In this document: piece by piece, positions 18,050 to 27,142 of the stretch
Numbering within the stretch: the first letter of the stretch is position 1
Layout: each line of letters begins with the position of its first letter
Source: Janthinobacterium sp. B9-8
GTDB lineage: Bacteria; Pseudomonadota; Gammaproteobacteria; Burkholderiales; Chitinibacteraceae
Direction: 5' to 3'
DNA length: 64,000 nucleotides
Assembly: GCF_000969645.2 (NCBI RefSeq)
Contig: NZ_CP014222.1
Location: 1,677,740 to 1,741,739 of the forward strand
The notes under the pieces: generated by a model
The model's database searches: none
The model's input: only the letters and a program-made list of their open reading frames with translations
What the model was told of the DNA's origin: nothing
Program-made: the position numbers and the translations under genes

Positions 18050-18083
18050 GGCTTCATCGCATACCTTGGCCCACGATGAAGCC
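18050..18083 (+). other. Hairpin after the YiaA/B gene
   Basis: GGCTTCATCG (18050-18059) is exactly complementary to CGATGAAGCC (18074-18083). No T-run follows, so it is either a Rho-assisted end or a stabilising stem. Confidence 0.5.
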
Positions 18084-18138
18084 CGCCAGCTGCACTAGAT
18101 GACTCCCTGCAACATCTCTTAGTGATCACGCCAAACCT

Positions 18139-19560
18139 ATGCTGAAATACGCAGCCTACCTTGTATTTATTTTTTTTATCAGCAGCCCATTACATGCTGA
18201 ACCTACGTTTCTTTCTGGCAAACCGGCTGAGATTTCAGCCCCGACGGGCTATCCGCCAGAGTGGCGCTACCATCTGCAAGATGCACCGTTTTTTAATGGC
18301 AAAGTATTTGTGCTGCAGGCGGGGCAAACACAGCAGCCCACCATCGTACTGGTACACGGGCTAGGCAGCCGCGCCAGCCGTGATTGGCTTACGCAAATCC
18401 CCCAACTCGCCCGTAATTACCATGTATTGGCCTTTGATTTGCCGGGTTTTGGCTTATCGGGCAATAATGTAGAGCGATTATCGCCGGCCCATTATGGCCA
18501 GCTGATTAATGCCCTGATTCAGCAATACGCCAAAAATAAACCGGTGATTTTAATCGGCCACTCTTTAGGCGGGGCCATTAGCTTGCGCTATGCGCATGAT
18601 TACCCTGAAAAAGTCAGCCGGCTGGTGCTTGTCGATGCAGCGGGCATTTTGCAAAGAACGGTTTACCTCGATTACCTCAGCAAGCTTAATCTTGAGCTGA
18701 CCGAAAGCAATTTGCCCAATATGCTGATTAATTTTGCCACCCGAAAAGTAAACCAGCTGCGCTCCAGCCTGATCGAAACCGCAGACAGTGTTTTGCCCGA
18801 TCCAACCCACCTGCTGAATATCCCCTCTGTGAGGGAGCAGCTTTTTAAAGATTTACATACCTTTAATGCTGCACTGTCTTTGCTGGATGAAGACTTTACC
18901 GAGGCCATTAGTCAAACCCACACGCCCACCGATATTTTTTGGGGTAAAAACGATCCTGTAGCCCCCTTGCGCACAGCCTATCTATTGGCGGGGCGCATGC
19001 CCGCAACACGTTTAACGCTATTCGATACAGGCCATGTGCCAATGGCAGAGCGCCCTGATGAATTTTCCGAACGCTTACAACAAGCACTCATCACCCCTAT
19101 CCCCGCTAAAATCACTACCGAGCCAATCAATAGCCGCCGCACCCACTTTTGTAATAAAACAAATAGCCTGCATTTAAGCGGGGAATACGACCGGATTGTA
19201 TTAAACGGCTGCAAACGGGTGCAGCTGATGAATCTGAACGCCAGATATTTAGAAATCAACGACTCCAGCGTCTGGATGGATAATGTGCAGATCAGCAACC
19301 CGGAAGCCGCCATGATCAGTAATCGCTCCAGTATTACCGCCACCAATAGCTATATAAAAGGCCAACCCGCGCTTTCTATTGATTCCAGCCAAGTCGATTT
19401 TGCTGGGGTATCCATCAACAGCTCAAGCCTTCCTATCCAGACACGTGGGCGCAGCAAATTTTATTTTTCTGTGAGCGATCAAAGCAAAGGCGATGTTCAG
19501 CGCTTACTGCACCAAAGAATCAATATCAGCGCAAAAGAATACCGAGAGCTGCTGGAATAA
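18139..19560 (+). CDS. Secreted alpha/beta hydrolase with a beta-helix-like C-terminal tail
   Basis: A 473-residue protein with a signal peptide (about residues 1-20, ending LHA). Residues 70-320 are an alpha/beta hydrolase: VLVHGLGS as the oxyanion region, nucleophile elbow IGHSLGG, acid in WGKNDPVAP and base in DTGHVPMAERP. Lipases and esterases of this type cleave ester bonds. The last 140 residues are different: short repeated strands rich in N, S, I and V (LMNLNARYLEINDSSVWMD and similar), like a small right-handed parallel beta-helix, perhaps for binding a polymer or the surface. I do not recognise the fusion as a named family. The gene stands alone. Confidence 0.85.
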   Translation: MLKYAAYLVFIFFISSPLHAEPTFLSGKPAEISAPTGYPPEWRYHLQDAPFFNGKVFVLQAGQTQQPTIVLVHGLGSRASRDWLTQIPQLARNYHVLAFDLPGFGLSGNNVERLSPAHYGQLINALIQQYAKNKPVILIGHSLGGAISLRYAHDYPEKVSRLVLVDAAGILQRTVYLDYLSKLNLELTESNLPNMLINFATRKVNQLRSSLIETADSVLPDPTHLLNIPSVREQLFKDLHTFNAALSLLDEDFTEAISQTHTPTDIFWGKNDPVAPLRTAYLLAGRMPATRLTLFDTGHVPMAERPDEFSERLQQALITPIPAKITTEPINSRRTHFCNKTNSLHLSGEYDRIVLNGCKRVQLMNLNARYLEINDSSVWMDNVQISNPEAAMISNRSSITATNSYIKGQPALSIDSSQVDFAGVSINSSSLPIQTRGRSKFYFSVSDQSKGDVQRLLHQRINISAKEYRELLE

Positions 19561-19971
19561 ACGCGCAACAAAATATCTATTTACCCAGGGACTCAGAGAT
19601 TAAATTAAGCACTACACCGCATACTCAGGCAAACCGCTTTTATACCCGGCAGGAATGGCAACGCGGCCCAGAAGAAAAAGAAGTCAGCTAATAATTAAAG
19701 CCATCACGGCACTCCCCCCCGCTCACTTGCAAACAAATCAGCCATGAGAAAGATTTAATCCGGCAAATATAAACCAGTGGCAAGCCCACCCAACATGCCC
19801 AAGCAGGGACGTTTCATTCTTATATATGCTGACAGAATCCACTGGCACCTTAAATTCAACGCTTAATCCTCTCTGACTGCTTTCTGTCGCAAACATAAAA
19901 AATGTAATCCAAGCTCTTTAAGATAGCTAGCGTAAACCACTACTACCTAAGCCAGATCTTCAGGAGCCCCA
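19561..19971. other. Intergenic region, nothing assigned
   Basis: 411 bases between the hydrolase and the next barrel gene. Stop codons are frequent in all frames and no strong hairpin or promoter was found by eye. Confidence 0.4.
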
Positions 19972-20850
19972 ATGCTTAAATCATCACTGCTCACTCTATT
20001 GCTTGCATCGATTGGTTTTGCCCATGCGGGCACCAATATCGATATGACGATTGCCCCGCTAGGCACACCTAAATTTGATTTTGATCGTGGAGGCAAAGGC
20101 CGTCTAGAAAGCCTGCAAGCCAGCTTTGGTGTGAATCATGATCTTAACCAGCAACATAATGTCGGCTTAAATATTCAATTAGCGCGTGAAACATGGCATT
20201 TTGAACAAAGCCCTTGGAAAGTCGCCGAGCCTTGGAAGCAGTTAGAAAGGGTGACCTTTTCCGTACCCTATCGCTACAGCACCCAAAGTGGCTGGACTTT
20301 TGCAGTTGCCGCGGATGCCAGCAATAGCAAAGAAAAAAATGCCGAGGCCAAAGAAAGCTGGATTTACGGCATGAACGCCTATGTGGCTAAGGCCATTTCA
20401 CCTACTTTATTATTTGGGGTGGGCGCAGGGGTTTATCGTCAGCTGGAAAAAACCACAGGGTTTCCTTTCTTAATTATTGACTGGAAAATCACACCTAATC
20501 TTACACTGGCCAACCCATTCACCGTAGGGCCGGTAGGGCCTGCCGGGCTGGAGCTAAGCTGGGCGTTTACCCCACAATTTGATATTGGTGTGGGTGGTGC
20601 AATGCGCCAGTTTCAATACCGCCTAGCGAAGAGCAACCCGCTCGCACCTGATGGCGTATTAGAAGAGCAATACGCACCCGTCTTTTTGCACGCTGCGTAT
20701 AAATTCCACCCTAGCTGGCGCGTTGATGCCTATACAGGGGTCGCTGCAGGCGGAAAATTCACTATTCTGGATAGCAATGGCAATGAGCTAAGCAGTGAAA
20801 AAGCCAAGAAAATGCCTTTCTTTGGCTTTGCCCTGAATGGCCGGTTTTAA
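19972..20850 (+). CDS. Outer-membrane beta-barrel protein (possibly DUF6268-like)
   Basis: A 292-residue precursor with a signal peptide ending GFAHA. The mature part consists of amphipathic strands and ends FFGFALNGRF with a terminal Phe, the usual outer-membrane insertion signal. Strand pairs such as WTFAVAADASNS and LLFGVGAGVYRQ, and the internal segment LSWAFTPQFDIGVGGAMRQFQYR, resemble the DUF6268 barrels. That assignment is from memory and tentative. The cargo or substrate is unknown. A ribosome-binding site (CAGGAG) precedes the ATG. Confidence 0.78.
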   Translation: MLKSSLLTLLLASIGFAHAGTNIDMTIAPLGTPKFDFDRGGKGRLESLQASFGVNHDLNQQHNVGLNIQLARETWHFEQSPWKVAEPWKQLERVTFSVPYRYSTQSGWTFAVAADASNSKEKNAEAKESWIYGMNAYVAKAISPTLLFGVGAGVYRQLEKTTGFPFLIIDWKITPNLTLANPFTVGPVGPAGLELSWAFTPQFDIGVGGAMRQFQYRLAKSNPLAPDGVLEEQYAPVFLHAAYKFHPSWRVDAYTGVAAGGKFTILDSNGNELSSEKAKKMPFFGFALNGRF

Positions 20851-20947
20851 GCGGCATTTACGGATAGCAGGTTAAAGCATTAAAACGTAAATACGAATAT
20901 GCATTAAATGAAGTGCTGATTCATCCCGTTTTATCATTGCTAAATAC

Positions 20948-20971
20948 AGCCCCCAATCATAATTGGGGGCT
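20948..20971 (+). terminator. GC-rich hairpin downstream of the barrel gene
   Basis: AGCCCCCAAT (20948-20957) and ATTGGGGGCT (20962-20971) form a perfect 10-bp stem with a CATA loop. No T-run follows on the plus strand, so termination is possible but not certain. It lies in the 20851-21218 gap, where I see no gene. Confidence 0.45.
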
Positions 20972-21218
20972 GGCGGGAATCCAAGCTTTGCCCAAAGCCC
21001 CACAACGGCGTGAATAGCAACTGAATCAGCACCTCCCTCGCAAGAGCACTGACCCCAACTCCCCGATACAAAATACATCCCACTTTTAATCACTACCCGG
21101 CCCAAATCGGAATAAGTCCTTATATCCCCCCTATTTGCGGCATACTGAATAAATCCCTATTCAAGAATTAAAAAATAGCGCCCAATAAACAGACAGATCA
21201 CGTGCATAGAGAAAACAC

Positions 21219-22040
21219 ATGAACATCAGCCAGTCTGAGCAATTTTTAATTGCGTTTCACAACCAGCATCCCGGAATTACATCCCAAGCTTACCAAGCGC
21301 TCAGCGCCACGATGGGCGGGCAATGCTACGATTCATCTTACGCATGCCTTGCAAAAGATGTAGCAAGGGATGCCACTGTGCTTGATTTGGCTTGCGGCGA
21401 TGGTTTTTTACTCTCACTTTTAAATGCTCACACGCTCATCGGCGTCGATATGAGTACAGGCGAGCTGGCTGCGGCTCAGCAAAGGCTAGGCAATCGCGCC
21501 ACTTTGCACCACAGCAAGGCGCAATCACTGCCCTTAGCAGATCAGAGCTGCGATGAAGTACTTTGCCATATGGCCTTGATGCTGATGGACCAGCTGGACA
21601 AAGTAATCAGCGAAATTTATCGGGTACTTAGGCCCATGGGGCGATTCTCTTTTGTAATTGGCACGGCAGCACCGGCCAGCGCGGTGATGGATGGCTATGT
21701 AGCACGACTTAGGTTGCTTTTTAAGCACGAAACCTCAAAAGCCCTACGATTAGGAGACCCCCGCCTTGCCAAAGAACAAGGCATCATCAGCGCACTGACA
21801 CCCCATTTTTCCCAAATTAAAATAGAAAAAATAACACTCAGCCGCCGCTACACCCCCGCTGAAATTTGGGCATGGTTTGAAGGCTGCTATGACTTGGCAT
21901 TTCTAGCCAGCGAGCAGCGCCAGCAACTGCACGACGAGTATTTACTTGAGCTGGCAGCGCTGTGTGAAGAAGATGGCAAAATTGAGTTTCTAGATGCCAT
22001 GCTAAAAGTAACGGCGATTGCGGCGGAGCCTGGCCACTAA
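21219..22040 (+). CDS. Class I SAM-dependent methyltransferase
   Basis: The 273-residue protein has the Rossmann-fold methyltransferase motifs: motif I VLDLACGDGFLLSLL, an acidic end of strand beta-2 (IGVDMSTGEL), the motif II/post region LPLADQSCDEVLCHMALMLM, and EIYRVLRPMGRFSFVIG. These match the Methyltransf_11/25 group that transfers methyl from SAM to small molecules or lipids. The N-terminal 60 residues and C-terminal 80 residues are helical caps that would set substrate specificity; they give no clear hint. The protein is cytoplasmic. The gene stands alone. Confidence 0.88.
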   Translation: MNISQSEQFLIAFHNQHPGITSQAYQALSATMGGQCYDSSYACLAKDVARDATVLDLACGDGFLLSLLNAHTLIGVDMSTGELAAAQQRLGNRATLHHSKAQSLPLADQSCDEVLCHMALMLMDQLDKVISEIYRVLRPMGRFSFVIGTAAPASAVMDGYVARLRLLFKHETSKALRLGDPRLAKEQGIISALTPHFSQIKIEKITLSRRYTPAEIWAWFEGCYDLAFLASEQRQQLHDEYLLELAALCEEDGKIEFLDAMLKVTAIAAEPGH

Positions 22041-22333
22041 ACTCTGAAGTGATGGTACTTTGTGATAGTAAAATCAATCATTATCTTACGAAAATTACAC
22101 CTAAATTCTGACTAAAAATGAAAAATTCAAACAGAATGCTTTCTTGAAACTATCCTTTATTTTTTTGTTTATGTAAAAATTGATCTTACTCAACAACCTC
22201 ATGCATGTGTCATCGTAACGTAAGCACATCAATGGCAAGCGGGCACTTTATGCCACTCTGACACTTTAAAGCTCTGTGTTTAAGCGCTTGATTACTTGCC
22301 ATCTTGTGTTCATCACTTTATGAGGCCATGCGC
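22041..22333. other. AT-rich intergenic region upstream of the PraB-like gene
   Basis: 293 bases, rich in A/T. It probably carries the promoter of the next gene, but no convincing -35/-10 pair stood out. Confidence 0.35.
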
Positions 22334-22831
22334 ATGCTCAAGACCGTTTCTGCCACTCTTTTCACCTTATTAATTTCAGGCGCTCCGGCTAATGCCGCCA
22401 CCATTACACCACCTGGGCCGGGAGGGGCACCGCTGCCTTTTTCGGCCGTCGGTACGGCAACAGTGGGTAAGCTGGGTATCGATTTTAATTGCAACACCGT
22501 ATTCAGCGGTACGGTAGATGGCTACGGCAATGTTCGCATCACCAGCGCCACCTTTAAGGGCGCGACCCTTTGCAGGCTGATCAAAGCCAACGCCAGTGCG
22601 CTTGCGCCTTGGACCGGCCATGTAGATACAACTACTCAGCTCACACTAGATAATGTGGCCGTCACGATCAATTCTCCACTTGGAGGCGGCATTTGTGGCC
22701 CCAACAAAATCGTCGCCACGATTAATGACAACGCAAGCGAAACCATCATTGGCCTGAATGCCCAGCTCTCTGGTGGATGCTCCATCAATGGGGTACTGAA
22801 TACTTCGCCCTATTTGCAGGTAAAACCTTAA
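22334..22831 (+). CDS. PraB-like secreted protein (alkane-oxidation activator family)
   Basis: The start at ATG 22334 is chosen because GAGG at 22322-22325 gives good spacing; the ATG at 22328 is too close and TTG 22304 has no site. The product has 165 residues with a signal peptide ending APANA. The mature part is small, Gly/Thr/Ala-rich and beta-structured: FSAVGTATVGKLGIDFNCNTVFSG, ITSATFKGATLC and GGGICGP, with several Cys likely paired. The layout matches PraA/PraB-like proteins, which are secreted and help cells use alkanes or form biofilm amyloid-like material. Whether it does either here is unknown. Confidence 0.72.
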   Translation: MLKTVSATLFTLLISGAPANAATITPPGPGGAPLPFSAVGTATVGKLGIDFNCNTVFSGTVDGYGNVRITSATFKGATLCRLIKANASALAPWTGHVDTTTQLTLDNVAVTINSPLGGGICGPNKIVATINDNASETIIGLNAQLSGGCSINGVLNTSPYLQVKP

Positions 22832-22839
22832 ATTATCGT

Positions 22840-22880
22840 GCTCCCCGGAGGCAGACATCGGGGAGTTAAATCACGATAAA
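22840..22880. repeat. Interrupted inverted repeat after the PraB-like gene
   Basis: An ATCGTG...CACGAT outer pair encloses a CTCCCCG...CGGGGAG inner pair. It can fold into a strong hairpin at the mRNA end. There is no T-run. Confidence 0.5.
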
Positions 22881-22907
22881 ACCATACCCCGACGACACTG
22901 CGTTACA

Positions 22908-23153
22908 TTTATTGGCTTACTGCTCTTTGCCGAGCCATTTCAAGGTCAGGGTTATGGTAGGGCCGCGATGCAACAGCTACGCAAGCTTGCCCTTACATGG
23001 CATTGCCCGCGCATCAGAATATCGGTGATTGCCAACAACACCGCCGCGCTGGCATTTTGGCAGCGAGAAAACTTTGTTGAGTTGCACAGAAAGCCCGCCG
23101 AAGGCTTTACGGCAGGTGCGATTGTAATGAAATGGCGGCACAATGAGTTGTAA
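22908..23153 (+). pseudogene. GNAT acetyltransferase remnant (C-terminal half only)
   Basis: In-frame translation from 22908 to the TAA at 23151-23153 gives the acetyl-CoA-binding half of a GNAT enzyme: LLLFAEPFQGQGYGRAAMQQ contains the Q-x-x-G-x-G/A loop, followed by ISVIANNTAALAFWQRENF, the usual beta-4/beta-5 block. The first 70-80 residues of the fold are absent, and the upstream gene ends only 76 bases earlier. The only ATG (22968) would cut off the loop. It is therefore a truncated, probably dead copy. Confidence 0.75.
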
Positions 23154-23226
23154 GGCCACTTGCCACTTGCTTATGTCATAAGCGTCATTTAATCTCTGGG
23201 TACTTACATTTAGCGCAAGACAAACA

Positions 23227-24081
23227 ATGAGCTTCGATGATTTTATTAAAACAGCATGGGCAGACCATGGTGACCAACCTTTAGCCGTTGCTGAGCGGCT
23301 CAATCAATCGCGCCATCTTGTACAAAATACCCGCCAAATCCCAGCCTTTGCCCGCTTGATTAGCCATGTGCATGGCGAGCATCTGGCAGATTGGGAAGCA
23401 GGGATTAGCTTGCTTCAGTCACTTCCCTGCATAGAAAGCGCCGCACAAAGCGCCATCAATACCAGCATCGCCACCTTACGCTCTGGCCGTGGCGATGCGG
23501 ATGCACTGGCTTCACTTACGCCTATCGAGCAAACCACCGTGCTGGCGAGCACAAGCAGCCTCTTCGCTGCTCAGCAAAAACTAGCCTTAGCCATGGATAG
23601 TTATTCCAAAGCGCTCGCTACCTATGAAAAACTAGCGCCCCAGCCCGAGCAAGCACCTGTTCATCGTGCGCTTGCCGTTGCGGGGAATAATCTGGCTGGC
23701 ACACTAGAAGAACAAAGCAATCGCAGCACTACCGAAACCACCGCCATGCTGCTCGCAGCCCAAAGCGCACTTAAATTCTGGGCGCTAGCAGGCACTTGGC
23801 TGGAAATCGAGCACGCCGAGTACCGCCTATGCCGTAGCGCCTTGCAAGCGGGGTTGCGCGATGAAGCGATACAAGCAGCCCAGCGCTGCCTAGATGGCTG
23901 TACGCAAAATAATGCCCCAGCTTTCGAGCTATTTTTCGCCCATGCCGTGCTGGCGATTTCTCAAAAAGACCAAGACTATGCCTTTGAAAAACACCGCGCA
24001 GCGGCCATTGCGTATCTGGAACAAGTTCCCATCGACGAGCAGCATTGGTGCGAGGCGGAGTTGAAAGAGTTAAATCAGTAA
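23227..24081 (+). CDS. Helical-repeat (TPR-like) protein, unknown
   Basis: A 284-residue soluble protein, almost entirely predicted helix and Ala/Leu-rich. Segments such as AQQKLALAMDSYSKALATYEKLAP and EAIQAAQRCLDGCTQNNAPAFELFFAHAVLAI look like tetratricopeptide repeats. No catalytic motif or signal peptide is visible. The ATG at 23227 is the first in frame, with a weak upstream purine stretch (AAGACAAAC). It lies downstream of the GNAT remnant and before a palindrome. A role in protein-protein binding is the only safe inference. Confidence 0.7.
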   Translation: MSFDDFIKTAWADHGDQPLAVAERLNQSRHLVQNTRQIPAFARLISHVHGEHLADWEAGISLLQSLPCIESAAQSAINTSIATLRSGRGDADALASLTPIEQTTVLASTSSLFAAQQKLALAMDSYSKALATYEKLAPQPEQAPVHRALAVAGNNLAGTLEEQSNRSTTETTAMLLAAQSALKFWALAGTWLEIEHAEYRLCRSALQAGLRDEAIQAAQRCLDGCTQNNAPAFELFFAHAVLAISQKDQDYAFEKHRAAAIAYLEQVPIDEQHWCEAELKELNQ

Positions 24082-24087
24082 AGAAAG

Positions 24088-24231
24088 GTAGGGTGGGTTA
24101 GGCCAGTCAATAAGCTAAATGCAGGCACTGCTATATCTTGGCAGTAACCCACCGCAGCGCCACGGTGGGTACGCGGCTAGGAGCCAATCCACTCTCTGTT
24201 CTATATTTTTAGCAAGCCGAACCCACCCTAC
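24088..24231. repeat. Dispersed palindrome family GTAGGGYGGGTT, copy A (degenerate)
   Basis: It begins GTAGGGTGGGTTAGG and ends AACCCACCCTAC, its inverse, over 144 bases. An inner pair AACCCACCG / CGGTGGGT lies near 24146-24171. It fills the gap between the TPR-like and phosphoesterase genes and shares its ends with copies at 25711, 29634, 36899, 52197 and 60846. Confidence 0.75.
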
Positions 24232-24284
24232 AAATACACATAATCAGGCAACTTTATAAATCTTCCTCAAGCACAGGACTCTCC

Positions 24285-25013
24285 ATGCGCCTCGCCCTTG
24301 TTTCAGATATTCACGGCAATTTGCCCGCCTTGGAAGCCGTAGTTAAAGATATTGCCCGCCGCGGCGTAGACGCAGTGATCAATTTGGGCGATAGCCTTTC
24401 TGGCCCCCTGATGCCACTTGAAACGGCACAGTTTTTAATGGCGCAAGACTGGGTGCATCTGGCAGGCAATCATGAGCGCCAGCTCTTGGCTGCAAATAAA
24501 ATGGGCGCATCCGATGCCTTTGCACATAGCCAGCTTGGCGCTAAAGAATGGGCTTGGCTGGCGACATTGCAAAGCTGTGCATCACTTAATTCCGATGTAT
24601 TGCTCTGCCACGGCACGCCTCGCAGCGATCTTGAATACTTTATGGAAACGGTGGAACCCACCCAGCTACGTGCAGCAAACCAGGCAGAAATCCACAAACG
24701 ACTCGGGGATGTGCGGGCCGGATTAGTCGCCTGTGGCCACACGCACATTCCAAGGATGATGCGCAGCAGCTTAGGCCAGCTCATTATCAACCCTGGCAGC
24801 GTGGGCTTGCCCGCTTATGACGATATTCACCCCTATCCGCATAAAGTAGAAAACAGTAGCCCCGACGCCCGTTACGCCATTGTGGAACAAGGCAAAGGCA
24901 GCTGGTCTGGCGCACTTATCGCTATTCCTTACAAATTCAAAGCTATGGCCAAACTGGCGCAGGCAAGGCAGCGGCCGGAATGGGCTAAGGCTTTATTAAC
25001 TGGATATATTTAA
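24285..25013 (+). CDS. Metallophosphoesterase (YfcE/calcineurin-like)
   Basis: A 242-residue enzyme with all family metal-site motifs: DIH (D8, H10), GD in INLGDSLSGP, GNHE in HLAGNHERQLL, a single His in LLCHGTPRSD, and GHTH in VACGHTHIPRM. Such enzymes bind two metal ions and hydrolyse phosphomono- or diesters in the cytoplasm; the physiological substrate is usually unknown. The segment INPGSVGLPAYDD is also conserved in the YfcE/MJ0936 group. It lies 37 bases before the GNAT gene at 25051 on the same strand, so the two may be cotranscribed. Confidence 0.9.
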   Translation: MRLALVSDIHGNLPALEAVVKDIARRGVDAVINLGDSLSGPLMPLETAQFLMAQDWVHLAGNHERQLLAANKMGASDAFAHSQLGAKEWAWLATLQSCASLNSDVLLCHGTPRSDLEYFMETVEPTQLRAANQAEIHKRLGDVRAGLVACGHTHIPRMMRSSLGQLIINPGSVGLPAYDDIHPYPHKVENSSPDARYAIVEQGKGSWSGALIAIPYKFKAMAKLAQARQRPEWAKALLTGYI

Positions 25014-25050
25014 TCGCTTTCTCTCAAGCAAGTAGCCCAAGATCAAATAC

Positions 25051-25626
25051 ATGACAAATGAAGCTCAGGCACTCAGCAAGGCTGAACACACCATCACTAT
25101 TATTCGGCCAGCTCAAGCCGCCGATGCGCAAGCCATCGGCCAAATCCGCGTCGCCGCATGGCAAGCGGCTTATACACCCTTTATGCCAGAGGATTTTCTA
25201 AAAGCGCTCAACCCCGCCGCCCAGCTTGAATCGCTACAAGCCAGGCTATCCGCGCCATCCCGGGATTTTTATCTGGCAGTCGCCGATCAGCAGAATCAAT
25301 CTTTAGGTTTTTATGTGTTGGGCAAGCCTCGCTTTGAAAGCAGCGAAAACACCACCGAGCTCTGGGCGCTCAACATTGCCCCACATGCATGGCGCCGCGG
25401 GCTTGGATTTCAACTTATGCAAGACGCCATCATTAAGGCAACGCATTTTGCTTACCAGCGCATCCTGGTGTGGTGCATCAGCGAAAACCACGCGGCTCGA
25501 GGGCTTTACGAACACTGCGGTTTTAAAAACACTGGCGAAACACGCAGCACCACCGCCCTCACTGGCCATCCACTCCATGAAGTTTGCTATGAATTACAAC
25601 TAAATCAAATAAAGGCCGCTTCTTAG
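25051..25626 (+). CDS. GNAT family N-acetyltransferase
   Basis: A 191-residue protein with the GNAT fold. The N-terminal IIRPAQAADAQAIGQIRVAAWQAAY is followed by a central strand ELWALNIAPHAWRRGLGFQLMQDAI with the acetyl-CoA loop (R-R-G-L-G), and then ILVWCISENHAARGLYEHCGFKNTGE. It would acetylate an amine of a small molecule or protein. It is close behind the phosphoesterase gene. The substrate cannot be inferred. Confidence 0.88.
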   Translation: MTNEAQALSKAEHTITIIRPAQAADAQAIGQIRVAAWQAAYTPFMPEDFLKALNPAAQLESLQARLSAPSRDFYLAVADQQNQSLGFYVLGKPRFESSENTTELWALNIAPHAWRRGLGFQLMQDAIIKATHFAYQRILVWCISENHAARGLYEHCGFKNTGETRSTTALTGHPLHEVCYELQLNQIKAAS

Positions 25627-25710
25627 GGCAAGCAAATACCAAAGAATGGCCACCAAGCTAATAAAATACGCGCTACCAACTTAAGCAAAACCCACCAGAG
25701 TGGTGCTCCT

Positions 25711-25774
25711 GTAGGTTGGGTTAGCGGGTTTGTTTGCCGATTTTAGGCGGATAAAACCGCGTAACCCAGCCTAC
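25711..25774. repeat. Dispersed palindrome family, copy B
   Basis: GTAGGTTGGGTTAGCGGG at the left faces GTAACCCAGCCTAC at the right (64 bases). The middle contains a second stem, AGCGGGTTT with AAACCGC. It lies in the 25627-25986 gap, which otherwise shows no gene. Confidence 0.75.
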
Positions 25775-25986
25775 GAATTCACCTTAAGCTGATAGGATTG
25801 GGTTTCACTCGCCCGACGAATAGCATTCCTATTTTTATTCTATTAAAAAATACATCCATAAAAAAAGGCTTACCATGCAGATCACAAGCTCGACAGACAT
25901 TGAACAAGCAAAATATATTGCCTCCCAAGCAATTCACTCAAGCAATACACTCAGCAAAACAGCCCATATTAATTAAAGAGAACAAT

Positions 25987-26388
25987 ATGCTTCATCATTT
26001 ATCATTCGGTGTAACAGACATCCAACGTTCAGCTATTTTTTATGATGCTGTATTAACCCCACTTGGCTATATTCGGGTTTGGGAAGATTTTGAAGGCGAC
26101 GATGCTGCGGTGGGCTATGGTATTGAAGGTGGTGGCGACAAATTCGCAATCAAGCTATGCACGCACGTTGCTATAGGCCAAGGATTTCATTTAGCGTTTT
26201 CAGCCACAAACCGAGCCGCAGTTGATGCTTTTTATTCTGCCGCCATAGCCAATGGTGGCACGGATAATGGCCCTGCCGGATTGCGGCCAGATTATGGCGA
26301 GCATTATTATGCGGCTTTTGTGATCGATCCTGATGGCTATCGAATTGAGGCCGTTATTAATACGCCGCTTGAATCATCTTTTAATTAA
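25987..26388 (+). CDS. VOC (glyoxalase/bleomycin-resistance) family protein
   Basis: The ATG at 25987, preceded by AAAGAGAAC, gives 133 residues. The longer open frame from 25798 has no homologous character and is rejected. The sequence has the paired beta-alpha-beta-beta-beta units of the vicinal-oxygen-chelate fold: LHHLSFGVTDIQRSAIFYDAVLTPLGY, then GFHLAFSATNRAAVDAFYSAAIANGG, and the metal-site end YYAAFVIDPDGYRIEAV. His and Glu positions (H4 and the Glu of RIEAV) fit metal ligands. Typical roles are glyoxalase, dioxygenase or drug binding; it is unassigned here. Confidence 0.88.
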   Translation: MLHHLSFGVTDIQRSAIFYDAVLTPLGYIRVWEDFEGDDAAVGYGIEGGGDKFAIKLCTHVAIGQGFHLAFSATNRAAVDAFYSAAIANGGTDNGPAGLRPDYGEHYYAAFVIDPDGYRIEAVINTPLESSFN

Positions 26389-26770
26389 AGTCTAGCCCAA
26401 AAACCTCTGAACAGAATAATGCCTTTTGCATCAGACAATTGATTTGTGGTTTCATTCACGGGTTTTTCCCCAGTAAGCAGAAGAGAGTGCCCGCATTTGT
26501 CATTGTGTAGCTTGCACAAAGCCCATACTCCAGCCAGAGAAACTTCGCTGCTCTATTTTTCATCCAATAAACAAAGAATTCCGGTGTGCCTTTTACTCGC
26601 CCTGATTCGCCGGAATTTTTCATGCACCGCCGGCTCCCAACCTTCAAGGCATTGCTGCACTGACATAAACCAAGGCATAAAGATCCGCCGTAATTAGCCC
26701 TGTATTGCGACGATCATAAACTATGGTTTATAACGCTATCTTATGACTTTACCTGTAAATTAACGGGAAT
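26389..26770. other. Intergenic region, nothing assigned
   Basis: 382 bases between the convergent VOC and GFA genes. Short open frames exist on both strands (for example 26456-26647 minus) but none has a ribosome-binding site or a family pattern. An AATTCCGG...CCGGAATT pair lies near 26579-26618. Confidence 0.4.
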
Positions 26771-27142
26771 TTAATTTACATTAAGTAAACCTTGCGAAGC
26801 CCCATCGCCCATGCCAATCTCGCCCAGATCAAAGGGATTTACCCCGGCAATACACGCCACATTAAAACCAAATTGCGATGGATTGCTGCGGCGCTGGTGA
26901 TGGGTATAAATGCCACAAACTTTACAAAAGTAATGCTTTGCCGTTTTGGTATTCCACTGATAAAGAGTAAGCATTTCCTCACCCTTTACCACGCGTAGCC
27001 CTTCAACCGGTACGCTGGCGATAATTGAACCTTTACGGCTACAGAGCGAACAATTACAGCGGCGCAAATTCTCTAAGCCCTGTGCTAAATCCACCTCAAA
27101 AACGACGGCGCCACAATGACAGCTTCCTTGTTTGGTTTCCAT
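26771..27142 (-). CDS. GFA family protein (CENP-V/Mss4-like zinc protein)
   Basis: A 123-residue protein. The zinc-binding cysteines are arranged as in the GFA family: CHCG near the N-terminus (GSCHCGAVVFEVDL), CNCSLC in the middle (RRCNCSLCSRKG), and CKVCG later (YFCKVCGIYTHH). The family is named after glutathione-dependent formaldehyde-activating enzyme, but most members have no proven activity. A good ribosome-binding site (AGGAAG) precedes the ATG. The protein is predicted to be cytoplasmic. Confidence 0.92.
   Translation of the reverse strand: METKQGSCHCGAVVFEVDLAQGLENLRRCNCSLCSRKGSIIASVPVEGLRVVKGEEMLTLYQWNTKTAKHYFCKVCGIYTHHQRRSNPSQFGFNVACIAGVNPFDLGEIGMGDGASQGLLNVN

Noticed and set aside
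20872..21105. Minus-strand frame of 77 codons behind the barrel gene
   Set aside because: It crosses a perfect GC-rich hairpin, has no start signal and no domain pattern.
26446..26697. Short frames on both strands between the VOC and GFA genes
   Set aside because: Neither has a ribosome-binding site or a recognisable domain.
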